From VRUE01 sp963764365 (GTDB lineage: Bacteria > Actinomycetota > Thermoleophilia > Solirubrobacterales > 70-9), in the NCBI GenBank assembly GCA_963764365.1, contig CAVXSI010000022.1, forward strand, positions 124,001 to 188,000: a stretch of DNA of 64,000 bases, written 5' to 3'. Shown here one piece after another: positions 32,847-42,401 of the stretch (position 1 is the first letter of the stretch; every line of letters begins with the position of its first letter). A program made the translations under genes and the position numbers. The notes beneath the pieces were generated by a model. That model did no database searches and was not told the origin of the DNA. It worked only from the letters and a program-made list of their open reading frames with translations.

Positions 32847-35275
32847 TTGCCTAAGACGAACAAGAGCGGCGACTCCGGGAAGACCGGCTCGGACTCCTAC
32901 GGCGCCAAGGACATCACCGTCCTCGAGGGCCTCGAAGCGGTTCGCAAGCGCCCCGGCATGTACATCGGCTCGACCGGGCCGCGCGGCCTGCACCACCTGG
33001 TCTACGAGGTCGTCGACAACTCGGTCGACGAGGCGATCGCCGGCCACTGCAGCGAGGTCGAGGTCGTCCTCCATCCCGACGACAGCTGCACGGTCACCGA
33101 CGACGGCCGCGGCATCCCGGTGGGGACGATGGAGAAAGAGGGCCGGCCGGCGGCCGAGGTCGTCCTCACCGTCCTGCACGCCGGCGGCAAGTTCGGCGAT
33201 GGCGGCGGCTACAAGGTCTCCGGCGGCTTGCACGGCGTCGGCGTCTCCGTCGTCAACGCGCTTTCCGAGCGCCTGCACCTCGCTATCCAAACCGACGGCC
33301 ATGTCTGGACGCAGGACTACGCGCGCGGCAAACCGCAGGCCGACCTCGCCAAAGGGGCGGCGAGCAAGGGCCACGGGACGACGATCACCTTCCAGCCGGA
33401 TCACGAGATCTTCGAGGAGGTCGAGTTCGACTTCCAGACCCTGGCCGAGCGGCTGCGCGAGACCGCCTTCCTCACCCGCGGCCTGAAGATCGAGCTGATC
33501 GACGAGCGCGGCCAGACCAACAGCGTCTCGTTCCAGTACGAGGGCGGGATCGAGGACTTCGTCCGCCACCTGAACGAGAACAAGGACGTGCTGCACCGCA
33601 AGACGATCTTCTTCGAGGGCGAGGAGGAGGAGGGCCAGGTCGAGGTGGCGATGCAGTGGAACGCCTCCTACCAGGAGTCGATCTTCAGCTTCGCCAACAA
33701 CATCAACACCCACGAGGGCGGCTCGCACCTCTCCGGCTTCCGCTCGGCCCTGACCCGCACCCTGAACGCCTACGCGCGCGGCAAAGGCCTGCTGAAAGAG
33801 AAAGACGGCAACCTCAGCGGCGACGACGTGCGCGAGGGCCTGACCGCGGTGATCTCGGTCAAGCTGCACGACCCCCAGTTCGAGGGCCAGACCAAGACCA
33901 AACTCGGCAACCCGCCGATCCGCGGCCTGGTCGAGGAGACGGTCAACCGCAAGCTGGCCGAGTTCCTCGAGGAGAACCCGGGCGACGCGCGGCGGATCAT
34001 CGTCAAGGCGATCGACGCCTCGCGGGCCCGCGACGCGGCCCGCAAAGCACGCGACCTGACCCGCCGCAAGTCGGCGCTGGAGAACTCGACCCTGCCCGGC
34101 AAGCTCGCCGACTGCACGGTCAAGGACCCGCGCGACGCCGAGATCTTCGTGGTCGAGGGCGATTCCGCCGGCGGCTCCGCCAAGCAGGCCCGCGACCGCT
34201 CGACCCAGGCGGTGCTGCCGCTGCGCGGCAAGATCATCAACGTCGAGAAGAACCGGATCGACAAGGTGCTCGCCAACAACGAGGTGCAGGCGCTGATCAC
34301 GGCGATCGGCACCGGCGTCCACGAAGAGTTCAACCTCGAGGACGCCAGGTACCACAAAATCGTCATGGCGACCGACGCCGACGTCGACGGGGCCCACATC
34401 CGCACCCTGGTGCTGACCTTCCTCTACCGGCAGATGCCCGAGCTGATCGACGCCGGCTACGTCTACATCGCCAAACCGCCGCTCTACCGGGTCAAGCAGG
34501 GCAACCAGGAGACCTACCTGGAGCGCGAGTCCGAACTGGAAGAGCTGCTGCTGCGCGACAAACTCGAGGACTTCGAGCTGAGCAGCGCCGACGGCGAGAC
34601 GCGCAAGCTGACCAAGGGCCGCTGGCAGAGCTACATCCGCCGCGCCAAAGAGTACGAGGGCTGGGGCTCCTCGCTGCAGGCCGAGTTCGGCCACGACACG
34701 GTCCGCTTCCTCGAGCAGTCGAGCCTGCTCGACGAGGAGGCCTCGACGTCGCCGAGGCCCGCAAGGTGCTCGCCCGCGAGGCGGCGGAGGGCGAGCCGTT
34801 CGAGACCGAGATCGTCACCGACTCCGACCAGGGCCTGACGATCAAGGCGGTCGAGCGCAAGAGCGGCCTGGCCCGCACCCACAAGCTGCCGCGCGAGCTG
34901 TTCGAGCACCACGATTACCGCAAGTTCGCCGAGGTCCACACGGCGCTGATCAAGCAGGTCGGGCGGCCACCCTTCGAGGCCCGCCTCGCCGGCCGCAGCG
35001 CCGAGGCGCTCTCGTTCCAGGCGCTGCGCGGCGCCGTGCTCGAGCTGGCCAGGCACGGCGTGCAGCTGACCCGCTTCAAGGGGCTCGGCGAGATGAACGC
35101 CGACCAGTTGCGGGAGACGACGATGGACCCGGCGACCCGCACCCTCGCCCGCGTCACCCTCGACGACGCGACCGCCGCCGACCAGATCTTCTCGATGCTG
35201 ATGGGCGACCAGGTGAGTCCCCGGCGCGACTTCATCGAGCGCAACGCCAAGGAGGTGAAATTCCTCGATGTCTGA
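32847..35275 (+). CDS. gyrB: DNA gyrase subunit B (frame interrupted near 34740)
   Basis: ATPase subunit of gyrase, about 809 residues when the frame is repaired. Visible: RKRPGMYIGSTGPRGLHHL, EVVDNSVDEA, DDGRGIPVG, GGLHGVGVSVVNALS, the metal-binding EGDSAGG with RDRSTQAVLPLRGKIINVE, and DADVDGAHIRTL. The C-terminus (TRFKGLGEMNADQL, IERNAKEVKFLDV) is in another frame. One extra G at 34739-34740 (GAG GAG GGC CTC GAC) restores a single frame. As gyrase is essential, sequence error is likelier than a mutation. The start is TTG at 32847, preceded by GGAAGGGA. Confidence 0.93.
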
Positions 35276-35295
35276 GGAGGGGGTCCTGATGGCGC

Positions 35296-37809
35296 TTGGA
35301 GGCGCTGACCGGGCGGATCGAGGAGCGCGAGCTCGAGAAGGAGATGCGCTCGTCGTACCTCGATTACGCGATGAGCGTGATCGTCGGCCGGGCGCTGCCC
35401 GATGTCCGCGACGGGCTCAAGCCGGTCCACCGCCGGGTGCTCTACGCGATGCACGACATCGGCCTGCAGCCGACCCGCGCCTACCGCAAGTGCGCCTTCA
35501 TCGTCGGCGAGGTGATGGGCAAGTACCACCCGCACGGCGACTCGGCGATCTACGACACCCTGGTCCGCATGGCGCAGGAGTTCTCGCTGCGCTACGTCCT
35601 CGTCGACGGCCAGGGCAACTTCGGCTCGATCGACGACGACCCGGCTGCCGCGATGAGGTACACCGAGGCCCGGCTCGGGCGGCTGGCTACCGAGATGCTG
35701 CGGGACATCGACGCCGACACGGTCGACTTCGGTCCGAACTACGACGAATCGACGCAGGAGCCGCTGATCCTGCCGGCGCGGTTCCCGAACCTGCTGGTCA
35801 ACGGCTCCTCGGGGATCGCGGTCGGGATGGCGACCAACATCCCGCCGCACAACCTGCGCGAGGTCTCGGCCGCGGTCAACGCCTACATCGACGAACCCGA
35901 GATCGACCTGGCGGGGCTGATGGAGCACGTCAAGGGCCCCGACTTCCCCGGCGGCGGGATCATGAGCATGGAGGGGATCCGCGACGCCTACGCCTCCGGC
36001 CGCGGCTCGGTCAAGGTGCGGGCGCGCGCCCACGTCGAGCCGCTGAAGGGCGGCAAGGACGCGATCGTCGTCACCGAGCTGCCGTTCACGGTCAAGAAGG
36101 GCGGCGACAGCGGGCTGATCACGAAGATCGCCGACCTCGTCCGCGACAAGAAACTGGAGGGGATCTCCGACCTGCGCGACGAGTCCGACCGCTCCGGCAT
36201 GCGCCTGGTGATCGAGTTGAAGCGCGGCGGCCAGCCGGCCAAAGTCGTGCTCAACAACCTCTACAAGAAAACCGCCATGCAGACCAGCTTCGGGATCAAC
36301 ATGGTGGCGCTGGTCGACAACGTGCCGCGCACGCTCAGCCTGCTCGAGCTGGTCCACTACTACGTCGAACACCAGCGCGAGGTCGTCACCCGGCGCACCC
36401 AGTACGAACTGCGCCGAGCCGAGGCGCGCGCCCACATCCTCGAGGGGCTGCTGATCGCGCTCGACAACCTCGACGCGGTGATCAAGCTGATCCGCGGCTC
36501 GGCCGACCCCGACGAAGCGCGCGACGGCCTGATCTCCCAGTTCGAGCTCTCGCGCGAGCAGGCGCAGGCGATCCTCGACATGCGCCTGCAGCGGCTGACC
36601 GCGCTGGAGTCGGACAAAGTCCGCGCCGAGCACGCCGACCTGCTGGAGCGGATCGGCGAGCTGCGGACCATCCTCGGCGACGAGACGAGGGTGCTCGGCC
36701 TGGTCAAGGAGGAGCTGGCGGAGATCGTCGAGTCCTACGGCGACGAGCGCCGCACCGAACTCGCCCACTTCGAGGGCGACGTCGGGATCGAGGACATGAT
36801 CGCCGACCAGCAGATGGTGATCTCGCTGACCGCCTCGGATTACGTCAAGCGGCTGCCGCTCGCCACCTACCGCCAGCAGCACCGCGGCGGCGTCGGGGTG
36901 ATGGGGATGAATTTGAAGGAGGACGACTACATCGCCCACCTCCACATCTGCTCGAGCCACGACTACCTGCTGTTCTTCACCAACAGGGGCAAGGTCTACC
37001 GGCTCAAGGTCTACGAGCTGCCGGAGGGCTCGCGCACGGCCAAAGGCAGCGCCCTGGTCAACCTGCTGCCGCTGCGCGAGGGCGAGCGGGTGATGGCGGT
37101 GATCCCGACCCGCGACTTCAAGGAGAACAGGTACCTCGCCTTCGCCACCGCCAAGGGCCAGTTCAAGAAGACCGAGTTCCTCTCCTACAACACGCCGATT
37201 CGCGCCGATGGGATCATCGCGATCAAGGTTCGCGACGGCGACGAGCTGGTCCAGGTCCGCCTCACCTCGGGCGAGGACGACATCCTGATGGTCTCCAAGT
37301 CCGGCCACGCGGTGCGCTTCGCCGAGGATCAGGCGCGGGCGATGGGGCGGGACACCTCCGGCGTCAAAGGGATGAACGTCGCCGCCAAGGTGAACGGCGA
37401 GGAGAACCGGGTGCTGGCGATGGACGTCGCCCGCGACGACACCGAGCTGTTCGTCGTCACCGAGAACGGCTACGGCAAGCGCACCTCGATCTCCGAGTAC
37501 CCGGTCAAGGGCCGCGGCACCAAAGGCGTGCTGACCGCGAAGCTGACCGAGAAGAAGGGCGGCCTGGCCGGCGCCCTGATCGTCCGCGAGCACCAGGACC
37601 TGCTCTTCATCTCCCAGAACGGGATGGTCCAGCGCACCTCGGTCGGCGGCATCTCCCGCATGGGCCGCCCGACCCAGGGCGTCCGGGTGATGAACATCAA
37701 GGACGACGACCGCGTCAGCGCCGTCGCCCTCGTGGTCGAGTCCGACGAGCCTTCGGCCGCTGACACACCGGGGCAGGACGAGCTCTCTGCTGAGGGGGCA
37801 GGCGGGTAG
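35296..37809 (+). CDS. gyrA: DNA gyrase subunit A
   Basis: An 837-residue catalytic subunit that cuts and rejoins DNA. Visible: MRSSYLDYAMSVIVGRALPD, the quinolone region GKYHPHGDSAIYDTLVRMAQ with the usual Ser and Asp, the catalytic tyrosine in AAMRYTEARL, GIAVGMATNIPPHN, and the C-terminal beta-pinwheel ending with acidic residues. GyrA-box-like QRGGVGVMG-type sequence appears as HRGGVGVMGM. The start is TTG at 35296. An out-of-frame ATG at 35289 is better placed behind the AGGAGGGGG ribosome site, so the exact start is unsure. It follows gyrB by 20 bp. Confidence 0.95.
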   Translation: MEALTGRIEERELEKEMRSSYLDYAMSVIVGRALPDVRDGLKPVHRRVLYAMHDIGLQPTRAYRKCAFIVGEVMGKYHPHGDSAIYDTLVRMAQEFSLRYVLVDGQGNFGSIDDDPAAAMRYTEARLGRLATEMLRDIDADTVDFGPNYDESTQEPLILPARFPNLLVNGSSGIAVGMATNIPPHNLREVSAAVNAYIDEPEIDLAGLMEHVKGPDFPGGGIMSMEGIRDAYASGRGSVKVRARAHVEPLKGGKDAIVVTELPFTVKKGGDSGLITKIADLVRDKKLEGISDLRDESDRSGMRLVIELKRGGQPAKVVLNNLYKKTAMQTSFGINMVALVDNVPRTLSLLELVHYYVEHQREVVTRRTQYELRRAEARAHILEGLLIALDNLDAVIKLIRGSADPDEARDGLISQFELSREQAQAILDMRLQRLTALESDKVRAEHADLLERIGELRTILGDETRVLGLVKEELAEIVESYGDERRTELAHFEGDVGIEDMIADQQMVISLTASDYVKRLPLATYRQQHRGGVGVMGMNLKEDDYIAHLHICSSHDYLLFFTNRGKVYRLKVYELPEGSRTAKGSALVNLLPLREGERVMAVIPTRDFKENRYLAFATAKGQFKKTEFLSYNTPIRADGIIAIKVRDGDELVQVRLTSGEDDILMVSKSGHAVRFAEDQARAMGRDTSGVKGMNVAAKVNGEENRVLAMDVARDDTELFVVTENGYGKRTSISEYPVKGRGTKGVLTAKLTEKKGGLAGALIVREHQDLLFISQNGMVQRTSVGGISRMGRPTQGVRVMNIKDDDRVSAVALVVESDEPSAADTPGQDELSAEGAGG

Positions 37810-37917
37810 GGGTCTGCATCGCCTAGCACCGCCCTGGGGGCGGTGCAACATGGATGGCGCCTACCGGCGCCAGGAATACGCAACGAGTTGTGGAGGCTCA
37901 GCAGACCCCTACCCGCC
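37801..37917. repeat. Fold-back element I after gyrA
   Basis: The arms 37801-37817 and 37901-37917 are perfectly complementary over 17 bp (GGCGGGTAGGGGTCTGC). Inside are two further hairpins, GCACCGCCCTGGGGGCGGTGC at 37826-37846 (21 bases) minus its ends, and GGCGCCTACCGGCGCC. The gyrA stop codon lies in the left arm. I found no second copy of this core here. It can serve as the gyrA terminator. Confidence 0.7.
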
Positions 37918-37955
37918 CACCCCGTGCCCAAACGCATCGAGCTACCAAGGCGCCT

Positions 37956-37974
37956 CGGGGTGCGACGCACCCCG
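37956..37974 (-). terminator. Hairpin downstream of the HNH gene
   Basis: CGGGGTGCG and CGCACCCCG form a perfect 9-bp stem with a one-base loop, eight bases beyond the leftward HNH stop codon. No T run follows, so it would be a structured 3' end, not a classic intrinsic terminator. Confidence 0.45.
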
Positions 37975-37981
37975 AAGACGG

Positions 37982-38488
37982 TCACGCAGCTTGGGGCAGG
38001 TACTGCTGCCAGGCCGGTGGGATCGACGGGCTGGCCACCTGGATGAAGATGCTGGGGCCCGGGGCCTTCGGCGACTTCTTGGGGTGCATCTGGATCTCGC
38101 GGGGGAGGCGGTTGCCCTTGCGGCGGTTGCAGCTGGCGCAGGCGGCGACGATGTTCTCCCAGACGGATTTGCCGCCGCGGCTGCGGGGGATCACGTGGTC
38201 GACCGTGAGGCCGGATTTGGTCGAGCCGCAGTACTGGCAGGTCCAGGCGTCGCGGGCGAGCACGGCGCGGCGGGTGATCTTGCGGCGGTGCGCCTCGCGC
38301 GGCACCCGCACGTAGCTGACCAGGCGGATCACGTCGGGCCGCTCCATCGTCATGTGCTCGGAGTGAATCGCCCCCTCGCGCCGCTCCAGCAACTCCGCTT
38401 TCTCCTTCAGGAGCAGCACAGCAGCTCTCCTCAACGTGCAGACGTTGATCGGCTCATACGTAGCGTTGAGTACGAGCACTCGTGCCAT
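37982..38488 (-). CDS. HNH endonuclease
   Basis: A 168-residue protein. N-terminal VLVLNATYEPINVCTLRRA is the stretch common to the widespread actinobacterial HNH family. Residues 83-125 hold CQYCG, then the catalytic DHVIPRSRGG, WENIVAAC and CASCNRRKGN, giving a zinc-bound HNH fold. It is a single-domain nuclease of unknown cellular role, found in many genomes and not obviously linked to a phage or intron here. The start is ATG at 38488. Confidence 0.9.
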   Translation of the reverse strand: MARVLVLNATYEPINVCTLRRAAVLLLKEKAELLERREGAIHSEHMTMERPDVIRLVSYVRVPREAHRRKITRRAVLARDAWTCQYCGSTKSGLTVDHVIPRSRGGKSVWENIVAACASCNRRKGNRLPREIQMHPKKSPKAPGPSIFIQVASPSIPPAWQQYLPQAA

Positions 38489-38515
38489 GCTGCCCGCGGA
38501 TTCTACGCAGGCCGC

Positions 38516-39352
38516 CTACCCGATCGGATACGAGCCGAGGATCCGCACCGAATCGGCCTTCGTGCGCAGCGCCGCGATCGCCTCGGCGACGACGGCGTCG
38601 TTCAGCGAGCCCTCGAGGTCGCAGAAGAACATGTAGCGCCCGAGGCCGCGCCGCTGCGGCCGCGACTCGATCCGGCTGAGGTTGATCCGGCGGCCGGAGA
38701 ACTCCTGCAGCGCCTCGACCAGGGCGCCGGGGTGGTCCTCGCCCAGCTCGGCGAAGACGAGCGAGGTCCGGGCCGGCGCGCCGGCCGCCGCCGCATCGCC
38801 GCGGGCGGCGATCCAGACAAAGCGGGTGACGTTGTCGGCCTCGTCCTCGATCCCCTCTCTGAGGACGACGCAGCCATACAGCTCCGAGGCCGAGCGAGCG
38901 CCGATCGCCGCCCAGGGGCGGACCGACTCGCCGACCATCCGCACCGCCTCGGCGGTGCTGCTGACGCTGCGCCGTTCGATCCCCGGCAGGTTGTCGCGCA
39001 GGAAGCCGGCGCACTGGGCGAGCGGCTGGGGGTGGGATAACACGGCGGCGATCTCCTCCATCGCGACCCCCTCGCGGACGATCAGGTGGGCGCGGACGCG
39101 GAAGTCGTGCTCGCCGACGATCGTCGCCGCCTCGGTCTCGAACGCCAGCGTGTCAAGCGTGCTCCGCACCGACCCCTCGGTCGAGTTCTCAAACGGCACG
39201 AACGCCCGCTCAGCCTCTCCCCGCTCAACCGCAACGATCGCGTCATGCACCGTAGGCGTCCGCATCGCCTCCAACTCAACCCCCTCCGGCGCAGCCTCCC
39301 TCAGCGCATCTTCGGTAAACGTCCCAGCCGGCCCAAGAAACGCAACCCGCAT
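38516..39352 (-). CDS. pheA: Prephenate dehydratase
   Basis: A 278-residue enzyme making phenylpyruvate for phenylalanine. Visible: VAFLGPAGTFTEDALREA, PFENSTEGSV, the TRF-type catalytic motif in NVTRFVWIA, and a C-terminal ACT domain (LGEDHPGALVEALQEF, INLSRIESRPQRRGLG) that binds phenylalanine for feedback control. No chorismate mutase domain is fused. The start is ATG at 39352. It lies 27 bp upstream of the HNH gene. Confidence 0.95.
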   Translation of the reverse strand: MRVAFLGPAGTFTEDALREAAPEGVELEAMRTPTVHDAIVAVERGEAERAFVPFENSTEGSVRSTLDTLAFETEAATIVGEHDFRVRAHLIVREGVAMEEIAAVLSHPQPLAQCAGFLRDNLPGIERRSVSSTAEAVRMVGESVRPWAAIGARSASELYGCVVLREGIEDEADNVTRFVWIAARGDAAAAGAPARTSLVFAELGEDHPGALVEALQEFSGRRINLSRIESRPQRRGLGRYMFFCDLEGSLNDAVVAEAIAALRTKADSVRILGSYPIG

Positions 39353-39426
39353 CAGCTCCCCCCCAACTCATCGACCGCCGCCCCCAGCTCCACGAGCGAG
39401 GCCATCATCGAATCGCCCCCGTGTCA

Positions 39427-39564
39427 GGTGGCGTGGGGGGGCCCGCGGGAGCCTCGCGAAGCGGGCACCGCAGAGTGGCTTCATTGCCGCGAAGCGGCAT
39501 CCAAATTGGTGAGCGAAGCGCCGCAGGCGGTGGTGGGCTCCCGCAGGGCCCACCCCGCGCCACC
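39427..39564. repeat. Fold-back element, family A, copy 5
   Basis: The arms (GGTGGCG near 39427 with CGCCACC ending 39564, and CGCGGGAGCC with GGCTCCCGC) pair over about 27 bp with small gaps. The core CCTCGCGAAGCGGGCACCG, then CAGAGTGGCTTCATTG, CCGCGAAGCGGCATCC and AAATTGGTGAGCGAAGCG matches copies 1-4. It lies between the leftward anchored protein stop (39578) and the pheA start (39352). Confidence 0.8.
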
Positions 39565-39577
39565 CCACCAACAACCG

Positions 39578-40618
39578 TCATTCGAAGTTGACCGAGTAAG
39601 TCGCTTCGTTGTTTTCCGTCACATGCTCGCCCGACACCGGTTCCGCTTCGACTTCCAGCGTCGCTTCGCCCTTCGGCGCCGGCGTCAGCGGGATCGTCAC
39701 CGTTTCCGAGGCCCCCGCTTCGATGCTGCTGATCTGCCCCTGCACCGGGCTGCCGCCGTTGACCTTGACCGAGACGGTGATCCCGTTCTCGGTCGATTCG
39801 CCCTGGTTCTGGACTTCGACTTCGACTTCCGGCGTTTCCGCGGCGGCGACGGCGGTCGCCCCTGCGGCGCTGAGTTCGGTCCCGTCGACGCTGGTCGAGA
39901 TCAGGCCGAGCCCGTGGACCCCCGGGGTCGCCCCGGTGGTCGAGCCGCTGACCGAGCCGAGCGCGGCGGCGACCGCGCTCTCTTCCAGCCACTTCGTCCC
40001 GTCGGGGAGGAATTCGCTCTTCGGCACGTCGTCGCCTTCGATCCCGTTGCTCGCGAGCACGCCGTCGATTTCCGGCTTCGCGACCTCGCGGTAGAGGACG
40101 TCGCTCGCCAGCAGCACCTGCATCTGCCTGGCGATCGCTTCGGTCGCCTGCTTCGACCCGGCGTCGCCCAGCGCGGTGCTCATCTTGTCGGCGATTTCGG
40201 TCATCGCCGCGTCGCGTAGCTCGTAGACCAGCTTCAGCGCGGTCTGGGCGCTGCCCATGTCGCCGGGCGTGTCGAGGCCGTCGATCCGCGAGACGTAGTT
40301 GTCCATCGCGCTGCGGTCGGCGTTGACCTCGGCGACGAATTCGGTCACCGAGAGGCCGCCGGGTTCCGACAGCTTGCCGAAGAAGCTCTTGCTGGTCTGC
40401 TGCGTCTCGTCGACGATCTGGCTGACGTTGCGCGCGTAGTCGCTCAATTCCCGGTGCTTGCGGGCGTCGAGGCAGCCGCGCACCCCGAGCACGATCAGGA
40501 TCAGGACCAGCAGCCCGCCGCCGAGCGCGAGGCCGCGGCGGATCAGGATCTGCTGCCGCTGGGGGCGGCGCGGGGGGCGTGGTCGTCGCCCCGGCCTGGA
40601 TGCGAGGGAATCCTCCAA
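39578..40618 (-). CDS. Membrane-anchored protein with CARDB-like C-terminus, unknown function
   Basis: A 346-residue protein with a short basic N-terminus (RPGRRPRPPRRPQRQ), one membrane helix (about residues 28-48), then an extracytoplasmic helical domain of about 150 residues (SDYARNVSQIVDETQQTSK), a linker, and a beta-rich domain of about 90 residues like CARDB/adhesion modules (VEVQNQGESTENGITVSV, ASETVTIPL, NNEATYSVNFE). No enzyme motif. Glu codons in the exported part are mostly GAA, unlike neighbours. Its start (ATG 40618) is divergent from the kinase, suggesting shared regulation. Confidence 0.75.
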   Translation of the reverse strand: MEDSLASRPGRRPRPPRRPQRQQILIRRGLALGGGLLVLILIVLGVRGCLDARKHRELSDYARNVSQIVDETQQTSKSFFGKLSEPGGLSVTEFVAEVNADRSAMDNYVSRIDGLDTPGDMGSAQTALKLVYELRDAAMTEIADKMSTALGDAGSKQATEAIARQMQVLLASDVLYREVAKPEIDGVLASNGIEGDDVPKSEFLPDGTKWLEESAVAAALGSVSGSTTGATPGVHGLGLISTSVDGTELSAAGATAVAAAETPEVEVEVQNQGESTENGITVSVKVNGGSPVQGQISSIEAGASETVTIPLTPAPKGEATLEVEAEPVSGEHVTENNEATYSVNFE

Positions 40619-40671
40619 GGGGGGGAGTATGTCGCAGGAGGAAGCGGATTCGCGGCGAAGTCCAGGGGGCT

Positions 40672-41580
40672 TTGGTCGGCTCGCTGGTACTCAACCGTTT
40701 CCTGATCGAGCGCCGCCTCGGCAGCGGCGGCTTCGGCACCGTCTACGAGGCCTGGGACGGGCGCCTCGAGCGCAACGTCGCGGTCAAGGCGATCGAGTCG
40801 CGCGGCGAGTCCCGCCGCCGCGTGATGCGCGAGGCCCAGGCTGCGGCGCGGCTCAACCACCCCGGCATCGTCACCCTCTACGAGATGGGTGAGGAGGACG
40901 GCAACGCCCTGCTCGTCACCGAGCTGGTCGACGGCGAGACCCTGGCCGAGCTGAGCGCCGGCGGAGCGCTCAGCGACCGCGAGATCGGCGAGATCGGCGC
41001 CGACCTCTGCGAGGCGCTCGATCACGCCCACGCCCGCGGCGTCGTCCACCGCGACGTGAAGCCGCAGAACGTCCTCGTCGTCGACGGCGACGGGGAGCCG
41101 CGGGCGAAGCTGATGGACTTCGGTGTCGCCCGCCTCGCCGACGCCGCGGCGCTGACCGCGCCCGGAGACGTCGTCGGCACCCTCGCCTACATGTCGCCCG
41201 AGCAGGCCGAGGGCCGCGCCGCCGGCCCCGAGGCCGACGTCTACTCGCTGGCCCTGACGCTGTACGAGTGCTGGAGCGGCGAGAACCCGAACCGCCGCGC
41301 GACCCCGGCCGCGACCGCCCGGGCGATCGGCGGCCGCCACCGCCCACTGCGCCGGCTCCGCCCCGACCTGCCGCGCGAGTTGAGCGAGTCCGTCGACGCC
41401 GCGCTCGCCGCCCGCCCCTCGCGGCGGCCACCGCTGGAGCGGCTCGGAACCGCGATCGAGGACGCGCTCGACCAGCTCGCCGACCAGCCGTCCAGCGTCG
41501 CGAAGCCGCTCGGGATGCGCCTCGGCGCCCTCGCCGCCGCCGCGATGCTCGGCCTCTGGCTGGCAGCCGGACACGGGTAG
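40672..41580 (+). CDS. Serine/threonine protein kinase, membrane-tailed
   Basis: A 302-residue Hanks-type kinase. Glycine loop RRLGSGGFGTVYEA, lysine in NVAVKAIE, catalytic HRDVKPQNVLV, metal site DFGVA, and SPEQAEGR. A single hydrophobic helix (about 285-300) ends the protein, so no extracytoplasmic sensor exists. The start is unsure: TTG at 40672 is the only ordinary in-frame codon near the kinase domain, while the best ribosome site (AGGAGG at 40636) points to an ATT in frame. An out-of-frame ATG lies at 40629. The stop TAG directly abuts the FHA gene in the same frame. Confidence 0.85.
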   Translation: MVGSLVLNRFLIERRLGSGGFGTVYEAWDGRLERNVAVKAIESRGESRRRVMREAQAAARLNHPGIVTLYEMGEEDGNALLVTELVDGETLAELSAGGALSDREIGEIGADLCEALDHAHARGVVHRDVKPQNVLVVDGDGEPRAKLMDFGVARLADAAALTAPGDVVGTLAYMSPEQAEGRAAGPEADVYSLALTLYECWSGENPNRRATPAATARAIGGRHRPLRRLRPDLPRELSESVDAALAARPSRRPPLERLGTAIEDALDQLADQPSSVAKPLGMRLGALAAAAMLGLWLAAGHG

Positions 41581-41589
41581 GATTTTCCG

Positions 41590-42357
41590 ATCGGCGTCCT
41601 GCGCAACCTCGAGAGTCGGATCGAAGGCCTGGTCGAGGGGGTATTCAGCCGCGCCTTCAGCTCCGAGGTCCAGCCGGTCGAGCTGGCCCGCAAGCTGGCC
41701 AAGGAGATGGACTCGCACAAGACCGCCGGCGTCGCCGCCGTCTACGTGCCGAACGAGTACACGGTCTACCTCTCGGGCAAGGACCGCACCCGGCTCAAGG
41801 GCTACGAGCGCGGGCTCGAGCAGGAGCTCGCCGGCTACCTGCTGGAGCACGCGCGGCGCCGCAGCTACGACCTGTTGACCCGGCCGACGGTCGCCTTCGA
41901 GACCGACGAGCGGTTGCGGCTGGGCGAGTTCGGGATCCAGGCGCGGCTGGTCAAGCCGCCGGCCCAGGAGGGGGCGGCGCCGGTTCAGGGCGAGGAGGGG
42001 CACACGATGGTCTACTCGGCGGTGCGCGAGGAGCCGCCACAGGAGCACGCCGCGCCCGCGCGCACGGAGGTCGCGACCCGCGCGGTGGTGACCGTTGACG
42101 ATCGCCGCTACGTGCTCGAGGGGCCGCGGGCGACGATCGGCCGCTCCAAGGACGCCGACTGCGTCCTTCGCGATCCCAACGTCTCCCGCCACCACGCCGA
42201 GCTGCGGCGCTCGCCGCAGGGCGACTGGACGATCGCCGACCTCGGCTCGACCAACGGGATCAAGATCAACGGACGCCGCGTCGGCTCGACCCGGCTCACC
42301 TCCGGCGACCAGGTGACGCTGGGCACGACGACCTTCAGGTTCGACGTCGAGAGATGA
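41590..42357 (+). CDS. FhaA-like protein: DUF3662 plus FHA domain
   Basis: About 255 residues. The N-terminal DUF3662 domain (GVLRNLESRIEGLVEGVFSR, then VQPVELARKLAKEMDSHK) is followed by a flexible linker and a C-terminal FHA domain (TIGRSKDADCVLRD, SRHHAELR, STNGIKING) that binds phosphothreonine. In mycobacteria FhaA links PknB to peptidoglycan synthesis. No ATG, GTG or TTG precedes the conserved N-terminus: the in-frame codons after the kinase TAG are GAT TTT CCG ATC GGC GTC CTG. ATC at 41590 or CTG at 41599 would be the start; ATG at 41707 would cut the domain. Confidence 0.8.
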   Translation: MGVLRNLESRIEGLVEGVFSRAFSSEVQPVELARKLAKEMDSHKTAGVAAVYVPNEYTVYLSGKDRTRLKGYERGLEQELAGYLLEHARRRSYDLLTRPTVAFETDERLRLGEFGIQARLVKPPAQEGAAPVQGEEGHTMVYSAVREEPPQEHAAPARTEVATRAVVTVDDRRYVLEGPRATIGRSKDADCVLRDPNVSRHHAELRRSPQGDWTIADLGSTNGIKINGRRVGSTRLTSGDQVTLGTTTFRFDVER

Positions 42358-42401
42358 GCGGCGCCCGTGCGGCGCTCTGGGCCCGTCATTAGGGTGCAGC
42401 C

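Noticed and set aside
34915..37851. A 978-residue open frame on the minus strand opposite gyrA, and other very long antisense frames such as 5006-7153 and 32766-34694.
   Set aside because: High GC leaves antisense frames open. These translate to His/Asp/Arg-rich low-complexity sequence and lie opposite clear genes.
37982..38488. HNH gene as a homing endonuclease or intron remnant.
   Set aside because: It is a standard free-standing family member with its own N-terminal domain, and gyrA and pheA beside it are intact.
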